This document shows, one piece after another, positions 7,932-15,762 of a stretch of DNA of 64,000 nucleotides (position 1 is the first letter of the stretch; every line of letters begins with the position of its first letter). Source of the DNA: Planctomycetota bacterium (lineage in GTDB: Bacteria > Planctomycetota > Phycisphaerae > Phycisphaerales > UBA1924); assembly GCA_024276195.1 (NCBI GenBank), contig JAJRXR010000014.1, positions 1 through 64,000 of the forward strand, written 5' to 3'. The notes beneath the pieces were generated by a model. It worked only from the letters and a program-made list of their open reading frames with translations, made no database searches and had not been told where the DNA came from. The position numbers and the translations under genes are program-made.

Positions 7932-9836
7932 ATGCTCCGCGTCCTCTCCGTCCTGAACCGGGCGCAGTCCTCCCTGGCGTTCAAGGTCATCGCGACGATC
8001 GCGGCGGTCCTGATCGCCGCCGGCGTCGCGGGCGGCTTCGCCCTGTTCGCGCCGGAATCCGCGCCCCAGCCCACGACCGAAGCCGCCCAGGAACGCCTCG
8101 AAACCATCGAGCGCATGCTCCAGACGAGCGATCCGATGGTGCTCGTCGGCGCCGCCTCGGGTGTTGGCCTGGTCATTGCAGTCGTCATCATCTGGCTCGG
8201 CCTGGCGCTGACGTATCTCGGGCTGATCGCGCTGAGCCTGGCGGTTGCGCTGCCGCTGCTGATGTTTGACTCGACCAAGGTGTACGGCGTGATGACCCTG
8301 GGCGTCGTCGCGCTGACATGCTCGTTCGTGGCCCTGCTCCAGGGGCTGCGCATTGTGTACTCGCTGCCCGGGCCGATCTTCGCGGTGGCGCGCAACGTGC
8401 TCGCCGAGGCGGTGCGGATGAAGCTCTCGGTGATCTTCATCGTGCTGCTGGTGCTCGCGATGGCGGCGCTGCCGCAGGTCTTCGATTCGGAGTACCCGCT
8501 GCGCTACCGGATGCAGTCGTTCCTGCAATACTCGACCGGGGGCGCGTTCTGGATCATCGCGCTGCTGACGCTGCTCTTCAGCGCCGGCACCGTCGCCTTC
8601 GAGCAGCGCGACAAGATCATCTGGCAGACCATGACCAAGCCCGTCGCGGCGTGGAAGTACATCCTCGGCAAGTGGCTGGGCGTTGTCGGTCTCGTCGCCG
8701 TTCTTCTCACGGTCTCCGCTTCGGGCGTCTTCCTCGCGACCGAGTACTTCCGGCGCATGCCCGCCGTCGGCGAGATCGCCCCCTACACCACCGCCTCGGG
8801 CGACGTCTCCGAGGACCGTCTGATCCTCGAAACCCAGGTCCTCGCGGCCCGAACCTCGATCAACCCGGGCCTGGATTTCTCGATCAACGATGAGCAGTTT
8901 GACCGGGCCGTCGAGGCCCGGATCGCGCAGGAACGCCTCACCCAGCAGCAGGACCCAGGCTGGCGCCCGCCGATGAGTGTCGTCGAGCAGTGGCGCACCG
9001 AGGCGTTCAACCAGGCGGTCCAGCAGTTTCTGGGCGTCGAGCCGGGGCGCGGCAAGATCTACACCTTCGAGGGGCTCTCCAACGCGCGCGACTCCGGGCG
9101 CCCGCTGGCGCTGGCCTACCGCGTGGACGCGGAGGGCAACCGCCCGGACCGGTTCTATGAGATCAGCTTCATCCTCCCGGGCAACATCATCGTTACACGC
9201 GAGATCGGCCTCGGCTACACCCACACGCTCGAGATCTCGCCCGATTTCATCAACCCGCAGGGCCAGCTCCAGATCGAGGTCATCAACGGGCGTCTCATCC
9301 CCCAAGGCGCCGGGCTCGCCTCCGTCTTTGTCAACGAAGAAGGCCTCGTCCAGCAGACCATGAGCTTCCCGCCCGGCGGCATCCAGATCTCGTACAGCGC
9401 CGGCAGCTTTCACATGAACTTCTTCCGTGTCATGGGTGTGCTCTGGGTCAAGCTCGCGTTCCTCTCGATCGTCGCGATCTTCGCGGCGACATTCATGAGC
9501 TACCCCGTCGCCTGCCTGCTCGCCGTCGGGATCTTTTTCATGGCCGAGGGCGCCGGCTTTATCGCCAGCTCGCTCGTGGTCTACTCCGTCAAAGACAACG
9601 CGGGCGATATCAACCCGATCAAGGTCGTGATCGCCTCGATCTCGTACGGTGTCAGCTGGCTGTTCAGTGTCTACTCAGACCTCCGCCCGACCGGGCGCCT
9701 CGTCGAGGGGCGCTTGCTCGGCTGGGGCGAGTCGGCCCGGGGCGTGAGCGTGCTGGGCATCGCCTCGTTGGTGCTGTATTTCGCGGGTGTTCTCATCTTC
9801 AGACGCCGCGAGCTGGCGATTTATTCGGGGCATTGA
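7932..9836 (+). CDS. ABC-2 type transporter permease
   Basis: This 634-residue membrane protein is encoded 3 bases after its likely ATPase. The N-terminus has about four helices in the first 150 residues. The segment from about 155 (PIFAVARNVLAEAVRMKLSV) starts the ABC-2 core, with the coupling motif FEQRDKIIWQTMTKPVAAWK near 222-241. A soluble, probably periplasmic domain covers about 265-490 and includes TREIGLGYTHTLEISPDF. A final group of helices lies between about 500 and 625. The large loop between two membrane blocks is like that of the divergent permease. No substrate can be named. The unit looks like an exporter embedded in an SPFH operon. Confidence 0.85.
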   Translation: MLRVLSVLNRAQSSLAFKVIATIAAVLIAAGVAGGFALFAPESAPQPTTEAAQERLETIERMLQTSDPMVLVGAASGVGLVIAVVIIWLGLALTYLGLIALSLAVALPLLMFDSTKVYGVMTLGVVALTCSFVALLQGLRIVYSLPGPIFAVARNVLAEAVRMKLSVIFIVLLVLAMAALPQVFDSEYPLRYRMQSFLQYSTGGAFWIIALLTLLFSAGTVAFEQRDKIIWQTMTKPVAAWKYILGKWLGVVGLVAVLLTVSASGVFLATEYFRRMPAVGEIAPYTTASGDVSEDRLILETQVLAARTSINPGLDFSINDEQFDRAVEARIAQERLTQQQDPGWRPPMSVVEQWRTEAFNQAVQQFLGVEPGRGKIYTFEGLSNARDSGRPLALAYRVDAEGNRPDRFYEISFILPGNIIVTREIGLGYTHTLEISPDFINPQGQLQIEVINGRLIPQGAGLASVFVNEEGLVQQTMSFPPGGIQISYSAGSFHMNFFRVMGVLWVKLAFLSIVAIFAATFMSYPVACLLAVGIFFMAEGAGFIASSLVVYSVKDNAGDINPIKVVIASISYGVSWLFSVYSDLRPTGRLVEGRLLGWGESARGVSVLGIASLVLYFAGVLIFRRRELAIYSGH

Positions 9837-9900
9837 CCGGGGCGCCGATCTCGGCGCACGCCGCGGGCGTACAGGCCCGGGCGACCAACGGAGCGTGAAC

Positions 9901-11886
9901 ATGCGTCACGAAACACGGGTCAGGCTGATCGCGGGGCTCATCATGCTCGCGTCGCTCGCGTCGTCGGCCCTGCTCAACCCCAGGATCGCGGCCTCCGTCG
10001 GGCGGAACGACCTGAGCTTCACCGACACCGCCGAGGAGGGTGACCCCCCGCAGGTCGCCCTGGGCATCGCGATGGGCGCGTTCCGCGGGCTGTTCGTCAA
10101 CGTGCTCTGGATCCGCGCCAACACGCTCAAGGAAGAGGGCAAGTTCCACGAGGCCATCGAGCTGAGCCGCGCCATCACCAAGCTCCAGCCCCGCTTCCCC
10201 CAGGTCTGGGCCTTCCACGCCTGGAACATGGCCTACAACATCTCCGTCACCACCCAGACGCCCGAAGAGCGCTACCAGTGGGTCATGGCCGGCATCCGCC
10301 TCCTCCGCGACGAGGGGCTCAAGGCCAACCCCAACAACATGCTCCTGCACAAAGAGCTCGGCTGGATCTACCTGCACAAGATCGCGGGCTACACCGACGA
10401 CGCCAACCAGTACTACAAGCGCAAGGTCGCCGAGGAATGGACGATCGTCATGGGCGAGCCGCCCAGGCCCGAGCCCGAGCACCGAGATCGTGAATCGGTC
10501 ATCGCGCTCTACGCCGACGCCTGGCTCGGGCCGATCATCGACGCCAGCGAGTCGTTGCCCGGCCTGCGCGAGCGCAACGAGAAGTCCTACGAGCTGGCCA
10601 AGGCCTACGAGCGCATCATCGGCGAGCCCGTCGGCTTCGGCTTCCTCCGGCGCTACACCCTCCAGACCATCCTCCGGCGCGACCGCGCCGGCGCCAGCCG
10701 CATCCCCTTCGGCCCCCGGGGCCAAGCCTTCAGCGACCTCCTCGACGACCCCCAGTGGAACTCCGCCTGGGACGACCTCGTCGCCCACGTCCGCAAGCGC
10801 GTCCTCGTCGATGAGCGAGGGATGGAACCCATCCGCATGCAGCGCCTCACCCGCAGGCTCGGACCCATCGACTGGCGCCTGCCCGCCGCCCACTCGCTCT
10901 ACTGGAGCGCCCGCGGCGTCGAGGTCGGACGCGTCGCCGTGGACGAGCACAACACCGAAACGCTCGACTTCATCAACGGCTACCGCGTGCTCATGCAGTC
11001 CATCCAGGAACTCTGGCGCTACGGCGACCTCTACTTCAACTTCGTGGACTGGGTCGAGACCGGCGCCTGCGTCTACCAGCCCATGCCCAACCCCTACTTC
11101 GTCGAGTCCTACGGCGACGTCCTCGACGAGGCCCACGACGCCGTCGGCATCTTCGGCGACGAGCGACGCGCCGTCCGCGCCTTCAGCGCCGGCTACGAGA
11201 ACTTCGTCGCCCAGGCCGTCCTGTTCTTCTACCGGCGCGGCGAGCGCGAACGCGCCGAACACTGGTACTCCATCGGGCGCAACTTCGAGAGCCAGAACGC
11301 CGGCATGAACTGGCGCGTCGAGCGCTGGTCCGTCACGCTCGACGAGTTCGCCCGCAACGAGGTCTTCGTCGAGGACCGCACCGACTCGCCCTACATCGTG
11401 GTCAACCAGATGGTCGCGTCGCTCCAGGGCGCCTTCGCCCAGGGCTTGCTGGGCAACAACCAGGAGCTCTACGAGGGCCAGATCGAGTTCGCCCGCCTCT
11501 CACACAAGATCTACATGGAGCGTCAGTACAACCCCGTCGTCGCCAGCTCGGGCGACGCCCGGATGCAGTACGTCGATCCTGATTTCCGCGTTGTCGCGGG
11601 CACGGTCTTCGCCTCGGTCATTTCTGCCGTTGGTCCGCGCGAGGCCGAGCTGATGTACTTCCGGGCGCCCGAGGGGCTGCGCAAGTACGCCTACGCCGCG
11701 ATCAGGGACCGATACTCGGGGTTCTTCTCGATCGACGCCGGGGGCGAGGTTGGGGTAGACATCCAGGGTCGGACCTTTGATGAGGTCTTCCCCGAGCCCG
11801 AGGGCATGGACGAGTTCTACGCGTTCATGGGTCGCAAGCTTGAGGAGCGCCAGGCCCGCGAGCAGCAGGGCATCCGCCGCAAGTAA
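9901..11886 (+). CDS. Membrane-anchored helical-repeat (TPR-like) protein of unknown function
   Basis: This 661-residue protein starts at ATG 9901 (MRHETRVRLIAGLIML), preceded by GGAGCG. A hydrophobic segment at about 8-26 is an uncleaved anchor or signal peptide. Residues about 50-110 include a TPR-like helix pair (EEGKFHEAIELSRAITKLQPRFPQVWAFHAWNMAY), and another possible repeat follows (NNMLLHKELGWIYLHKIAGY). The rest is helical and rich in Trp, Tyr and Arg, with no recognised catalytic motif. It is last in the SPFH/ABC operon, 64 bases after the permease, so it probably assists the exporter on the outer face of the membrane. I do not recognise the family. Confidence 0.7.
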   Translation: MRHETRVRLIAGLIMLASLASSALLNPRIAASVGRNDLSFTDTAEEGDPPQVALGIAMGAFRGLFVNVLWIRANTLKEEGKFHEAIELSRAITKLQPRFPQVWAFHAWNMAYNISVTTQTPEERYQWVMAGIRLLRDEGLKANPNNMLLHKELGWIYLHKIAGYTDDANQYYKRKVAEEWTIVMGEPPRPEPEHRDRESVIALYADAWLGPIIDASESLPGLRERNEKSYELAKAYERIIGEPVGFGFLRRYTLQTILRRDRAGASRIPFGPRGQAFSDLLDDPQWNSAWDDLVAHVRKRVLVDERGMEPIRMQRLTRRLGPIDWRLPAAHSLYWSARGVEVGRVAVDEHNTETLDFINGYRVLMQSIQELWRYGDLYFNFVDWVETGACVYQPMPNPYFVESYGDVLDEAHDAVGIFGDERRAVRAFSAGYENFVAQAVLFFYRRGERERAEHWYSIGRNFESQNAGMNWRVERWSVTLDEFARNEVFVEDRTDSPYIVVNQMVASLQGAFAQGLLGNNQELYEGQIEFARLSHKIYMERQYNPVVASSGDARMQYVDPDFRVVAGTVFASVISAVGPREAELMYFRAPEGLRKYAYAAIRDRYSGFFSIDAGGEVGVDIQGRTFDEVFPEPEGMDEFYAFMGRKLEERQAREQQGIRRK

Positions 11887-11922
11887 GCGATGGCCCTCGG
11901 ATCGGGCGCAGGTTCAGGCGCC

Positions 11923-12939
11923 TCAAGCCCCGAGCAGGCGGTCCCGCGCCTCGCGGTAGCGCTCCAGCGTCCCGCGGACGACAGGCCCGGCCAGCGCAGG
12001 CCCGGGCTCGGTCTTGTCCCACTCGCCCCGGTCCACCAGCGCTTGCAGGTACTCACGCACAAACTGCTTGTCGAAGCTCCGCTGCGCCCGCCCCGCCTCG
12101 TACCCGTCTGCGGGCCAGAACCGCGAACTGTCGGGCGTCAACGCCTCGTCAATCAGGATCGGATCCTCGTCGATCACTCGGTCCTCATCGTCGATCGGGA
12201 CGCCGAACTCAAACTTCGTGTCGGCGATGATGATCCCGCGCTGCAGCGCGTACGCCGCCGCTTGGGAGTAGATCGCGAGCGAGCGCTCGCGGAGCGTCTC
12301 CATCAGCCCGCGCCCGACCGAGTCGCACGCGCTGTCGAACCCGATGTTCTCGTCGTGTCCTGTCTGGGCCTTTGTCGCGGGCGTGAAGATCGGCTCGGGC
12401 AGGCGGTCGCACTGGCGCAGCCCCGCGGGCAGCGCCACGCCGCAGATGGCGCCCGTGCGCTGATAGTCCGCAAGCCCCGAGCCCTCGAGATACCCGCGCA
12501 CCACGCACTCGATCGGAACCACTCGGCAGCGCGTCCCGATCGTCACCCGCCCGCCCAGATCCTCGCGCCGGGTCGAGCCCGAGCCAAACGCCGAACTCGG
12601 AATCTCGTTCGCGTCCGTGGAGATCAGGTGCGTCCGGGCCAGGCCCCGGCCTTGGATCCATTGAAGCCAGAACGTGCTGATCTCGGTCAGCAGGCGCCCC
12701 TTGCCCGGGATGGGCGTGGGCAGCACAACGTCGAACGCCGAGAGGCGGTCCGTCGCGACCATCAGCAGGCGGTCCGCCCCGCCCCCGACGGGCAGGCGAT
12801 AGACATCCCGGACCTTGCCCCGGCGGCGTTCGGGCAGATCGAGCGAACTCTCGAAAACCGGGGCGCCCGCCTCCGAGCAATCAGGAGATGGGCCGGGAGA
12901 TGGGCCGGGTGGTGGGCCAGATGGTGGGCTCGCGTGCAT
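11923..12939 (-). CDS. purC: Phosphoribosylaminoimidazole-succinocarboxamide synthase
   Basis: SAICAR synthetase joins CAIR and aspartate in step 8 of purine synthesis. The protein (338 residues from ATG 12939) shows the family motifs: RRRGKVRDVYRLP near the start, VATDRLSAFDVVLPTPIPGKG (nucleotide binding), VPIECVVRGYLEGSG and IADTKFEFGV. The length fits the longer, yeast-like PurC form (about 300) rather than the 240-residue form. The first 35 residues are an unusual Pro/Gly/Ser-rich leader encoded by a 12-bp tandem repeat (see the repeat at 12884-12931). The frame is open further upstream, but the residues there look non-coding. It stands alone, divergent from the GH10-like gene; no other pur gene is present. 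Confidence 0.93.
   Translation of the reverse strand: MHASPPSGPPPGPSPGPSPDCSEAGAPVFESSLDLPERRRGKVRDVYRLPVGGGADRLLMVATDRLSAFDVVLPTPIPGKGRLLTEISTFWLQWIQGRGLARTHLISTDANEIPSSAFGSGSTRREDLGGRVTIGTRCRVVPIECVVRGYLEGSGLADYQRTGAICGVALPAGLRQCDRLPEPIFTPATKAQTGHDENIGFDSACDSVGRGLMETLRERSLAIYSQAAAYALQRGIIIADTKFEFGVPIDDEDRVIDEDPILIDEALTPDSSRFWPADGYEAGRAQRSFDKQFVREYLQALVDRGEWDKTEPGPALAGPVVRGTLERYREARDRLLGA
12884..12931. repeat. Four 12-bp tandem repeats inside the purC start
   Basis: Units GGAGATGGGCCG, GGAGATGGGCCG, GGTGGTGGGCCA and GATGGTGGGCTC follow each other without a gap. They encode, on the minus strand, the Pro-Ser-Pro-Gly-like N-terminal leader of PurC. The unit length is a multiple of three, so copy-number change would keep the frame. 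Confidence 0.85.
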
Positions 12940-13156
12940 GGGCACAGGGTATTGCGGCTGGGGCCTCGGACGCCGGGGCGGGTCGCCAGAGGGCGCCGCC
13001 GGGCGCCCCATGCACGCGGATCGGAGGTTCTGATTTGCCTTCAGGCCCATGGCGCAGAGAATGGAGGACCCCCAGCCCCGCCGATCTGACAGATCATCAT
13101 CGGGCTCCGGGGCGCCCGGGCCAGGAGCGGCCCGCACGTGGAGGTCTGAGGCGTCG

Positions 13157-14965
13157 ATGCTGAGCTTTGTTGTCTTTGAGCCCGACGCCGAGTCCATGCC
13201 CAGCGCGCTCGCCTCGGCGCACCTGGTCGGCCCCGAGAACGTCCCGATCGCCGGCGAGATCAGCTACGAGCACGGGCTGGTCCGGTGTGTCAAGACAACC
13301 CGCGAGGCCGCGGGCCTAGCCATGCAGATCGACCTGGGGCTGGGCTTTGAGGGCTCGTTCGCGGGCGACGTCTCGATCCTGGACCCGGGTGTGCTCGAGG
13401 ACATCCGCACATCCGGAGAGCCGGCAGCCGGCGTGGCGCTCCGCTCGCCCGGGCGCCTGATGCTCGAGACGTGCCTGCTGCCCGAGCGGGGCGAGCCATA
13501 TCTGCTGAGCCTGGAGCTGGCGCGCCGACGCCTGATGCTCTTTCTCAACTGCCAGGAGGAGTGGCAGCTTTTCGCCCTGGCGCCGCAGAGCCCGATCCTG
13601 CGCCTGTTCGAGCGCGCGAGGCTGACATTCACCGAGGCGCTCGTCGCCCCGCGCACCGCCTCGGACGGGCACGCGGGCGGGTTCTCGCCCGAGGCCCACC
13701 GCCTGGCGATGCGCGCGTTGATCCTGAGCATCTGGGCCGGCGAGTGCCTGACGCTGCACAACGCCGCGACCGATTTCACCCCACGCACCAGCGGCGGGGT
13801 CTACGCCAGAACCGTCGAACGCCTCACCGGCGCCCCGCCCAAGCCCCGCCAGATGCGCCCGGTCGTCAGCCCGGACCGGGCTGGGGTGGTCCTGCCCACG
13901 CGCCCGGCCGTCGGGTGCGCGATCTCGCCGGGCGTCCAGTCCGAGGGGCTCCAGCAGATCGTCAAGGGCGCGTGCGATTTCATCAGCGTGCCCATGCGCT
14001 GGCGCGACATGGAGCCGGGCGAGGGGCGCTACGCGTTCGCCGATACCGACCGGTGGATCGAGTGGGCGGTGCGCCGGGCCAAGATGCCCGTGGTCGCCGG
14101 CCCGCTGATCGACTTCCGCGCCTCGTGCGTCCCGGACTGGCTCTACATCTGGGAGAACGACTACGACACGCTCCGCGACCTTGTGTACGAGCATGTGCGC
14201 ACCATTGTCACACGCTACCGACGCACCATCACGCGCTGGACGGTCGTCTCGGGCCTGCACTCGAACGAGAATTTCCAGCTCTCGTTCGAGCAGATGATGG
14301 ACCTGACGCGCGTCTGCGTGTACGTCGTGCGCAAGCTGCACCCGCAGGCCAAGGTGCAAGTCGAGATCGCCCACCCCTGGGGTGAGTACCACACCACCAA
14401 CCGTCGTTCGCTCCCCCCGACGCTCTACGCCGAGATGCTCTCGCAGGCAGGCATCCAGCTCGACGCGTTCGCGCTGCGTGTGCAGACGGGCGCGCCCGAG
14501 GACGGGCTGGGCGCGCGTGATCTGATGTCGCTCAGCGCGATGCTCGACCAGTACGCCGCGCTCGACAAGCCCATCTCGGTCTCCGCCGTCGGCTCGCCCA
14601 GCGCCATGGTCCCCCCGCCCGACACCGACGACACGTTCGACGAGAGCGTCCCGCTCGACCCCGGCGCCTGGTGGGCGCCCTGGAACCCCGTGATGCAGGC
14701 CGACTGGCTCAGCGCCGCCCTGAGCGTCGCCGCCACCAAGCCCTACGTCCAGAGCGTCTGCTGGCACGAGCTCAGCGACGCCTCGACCCGTCCGGAGATG
14801 CCCAACGGGGGCTTGGTGGACGCCAACGGCGTCTCCAAGCCCGCCACCGCGCGCCTGGGCGAGCTGCGAGACGCCCTCCGTGTCGGGATCGCCCCCCCCC
14901 GTCTCGGGGTGTTCGCGGGGCTGAATCGTGAGGTCGGGAGCCCGGTCCAGGCGCCAACGCCCTAG
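13157..14965 (+). CDS. GH10-like TIM-barrel protein, catalytic glutamates apparently lost
   Basis: This 602-residue protein starts at ATG 13157. The N-terminal 230 residues form an all-beta/helical region with no recognised domain. From about 255 onward it resembles a family 10 glycoside hydrolase (xylanase) barrel: DFISVPMRWRDMEPGEGRY (274-292) matches the GH10 ...MKPExGxxxF region. The strand normally carrying the acid/base glutamate (WDVVNE) reads WTVVSG (361-366). The strand that normally carries the nucleophile (ITELD) reads VSAVG (475-479). Both catalytic glutamates are therefore missing if the alignment holds. There is no signal peptide, so it is probably cytoplasmic. It may bind rather than cut a polysaccharide, or have a new chemistry. 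The gene is divergent from purC. Confidence 0.65.
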   Translation: MLSFVVFEPDAESMPSALASAHLVGPENVPIAGEISYEHGLVRCVKTTREAAGLAMQIDLGLGFEGSFAGDVSILDPGVLEDIRTSGEPAAGVALRSPGRLMLETCLLPERGEPYLLSLELARRRLMLFLNCQEEWQLFALAPQSPILRLFERARLTFTEALVAPRTASDGHAGGFSPEAHRLAMRALILSIWAGECLTLHNAATDFTPRTSGGVYARTVERLTGAPPKPRQMRPVVSPDRAGVVLPTRPAVGCAISPGVQSEGLQQIVKGACDFISVPMRWRDMEPGEGRYAFADTDRWIEWAVRRAKMPVVAGPLIDFRASCVPDWLYIWENDYDTLRDLVYEHVRTIVTRYRRTITRWTVVSGLHSNENFQLSFEQMMDLTRVCVYVVRKLHPQAKVQVEIAHPWGEYHTTNRRSLPPTLYAEMLSQAGIQLDAFALRVQTGAPEDGLGARDLMSLSAMLDQYAALDKPISVSAVGSPSAMVPPPDTDDTFDESVPLDPGAWWAPWNPVMQADWLSAALSVAATKPYVQSVCWHELSDASTRPEMPNGGLVDANGVSKPATARLGELRDALRVGIAPPRLGVFAGLNREVGSPVQAPTP

Positions 14966-14997
14966 GCCTCTCGGGCGAAGCCCACTACCATGCTCCC

Positions 14998-15654
14998 ATG
15001 GCTGGCCAGGCGACACGCACAGGCGACGCGTCCAACACGGACTGGACCGTCGGCCCCGCGAAGTGGGGGGGCGCTGGGTTCCTCGGCGGCGCCTCGCTCG
15101 TCGGACTCATCTGGGTGCTCGGCGCCCGCGAACCCTCGCCCATGCTCGACCGATCGCACGCTGCAATTGTGATCCCGAGCGACGAACTCGACGCGCCTCC
15201 AAGTGCTGTCGCCCTGCTTCCCGAGCCCGCGCAGGCGAAGGCGACGCAGATTGCTCCGCCCAAGCCCGAGCCCGAGTCTGCGAAGGCCCAGACGCCGCGC
15301 ATTGTGCTTGATGAAGAGCCCTCGCCAGCGCCGGCGCCGCCCGATGATGAGCTCCCGCCCGAGAGCCCGCTCGAGTCGCGTCTGGTGGATCTCGAACCCT
15401 CGCCGGCGCCCGCGCCGGCGGATGATGAAGCCGAGAGCGCACAAGAGCCGGCTCTGGCGGTCCGAATCCGGGTCAACAGCGCCTCGCCCTCAGAGCTGGA
15501 GCTGCTGCCGGGCGTTGGCCCGGTGATCGCATCGCGGATCAGCGAGAGCCGCGCGTCCGATGGCCCGTTCAAGGATCTGCGCGACCTCCAGCGTGTCCGT
15601 GGCATCGGCCCCAAGACGGCCCAGAAGCTCGCCCCGCACATCCGCTTTGACTGA
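14998..15654 (+). CDS. ComEA-like helix-hairpin-helix DNA-binding protein, membrane-anchored
   Basis: This 218-residue protein starts at ATG 14998, 32 bases after the previous gene. One membrane helix lies at about 26-42 (GFLGGASLVGLIWVLGA). A long Pro/Glu/Ala-rich linker follows (about 45-150) in which the phrase EPSPAPAP occurs twice. The C-terminal 65 residues are a ComEA-type HhH pair: VRIRVNSASPSELELLPGVG followed by VIASRISESR and RGIGPKTAQKLAPHI. ComEA proteins bind incoming DNA at the membrane during transformation; the anchored-linker-HhH order is the same here. No other competence gene is adjacent, although a comF homologue lies at 23034-23996. Confidence 0.82.
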   Translation: MAGQATRTGDASNTDWTVGPAKWGGAGFLGGASLVGLIWVLGAREPSPMLDRSHAAIVIPSDELDAPPSAVALLPEPAQAKATQIAPPKPEPESAKAQTPRIVLDEEPSPAPAPPDDELPPESPLESRLVDLEPSPAPAPADDEAESAQEPALAVRIRVNSASPSELELLPGVGPVIASRISESRASDGPFKDLRDLQRVRGIGPKTAQKLAPHIRFD

Positions 15655-15762
15655 GCCCGCCCCGCGGGCACGCTACGATGACCCGAACCGAAGCCGACCG
15701 ACCCGGGCGGGGGCGAGCAGCGCCTGCCTGGGGAGGGGTGTGCGCGCACCGAAGGAGCCCGC

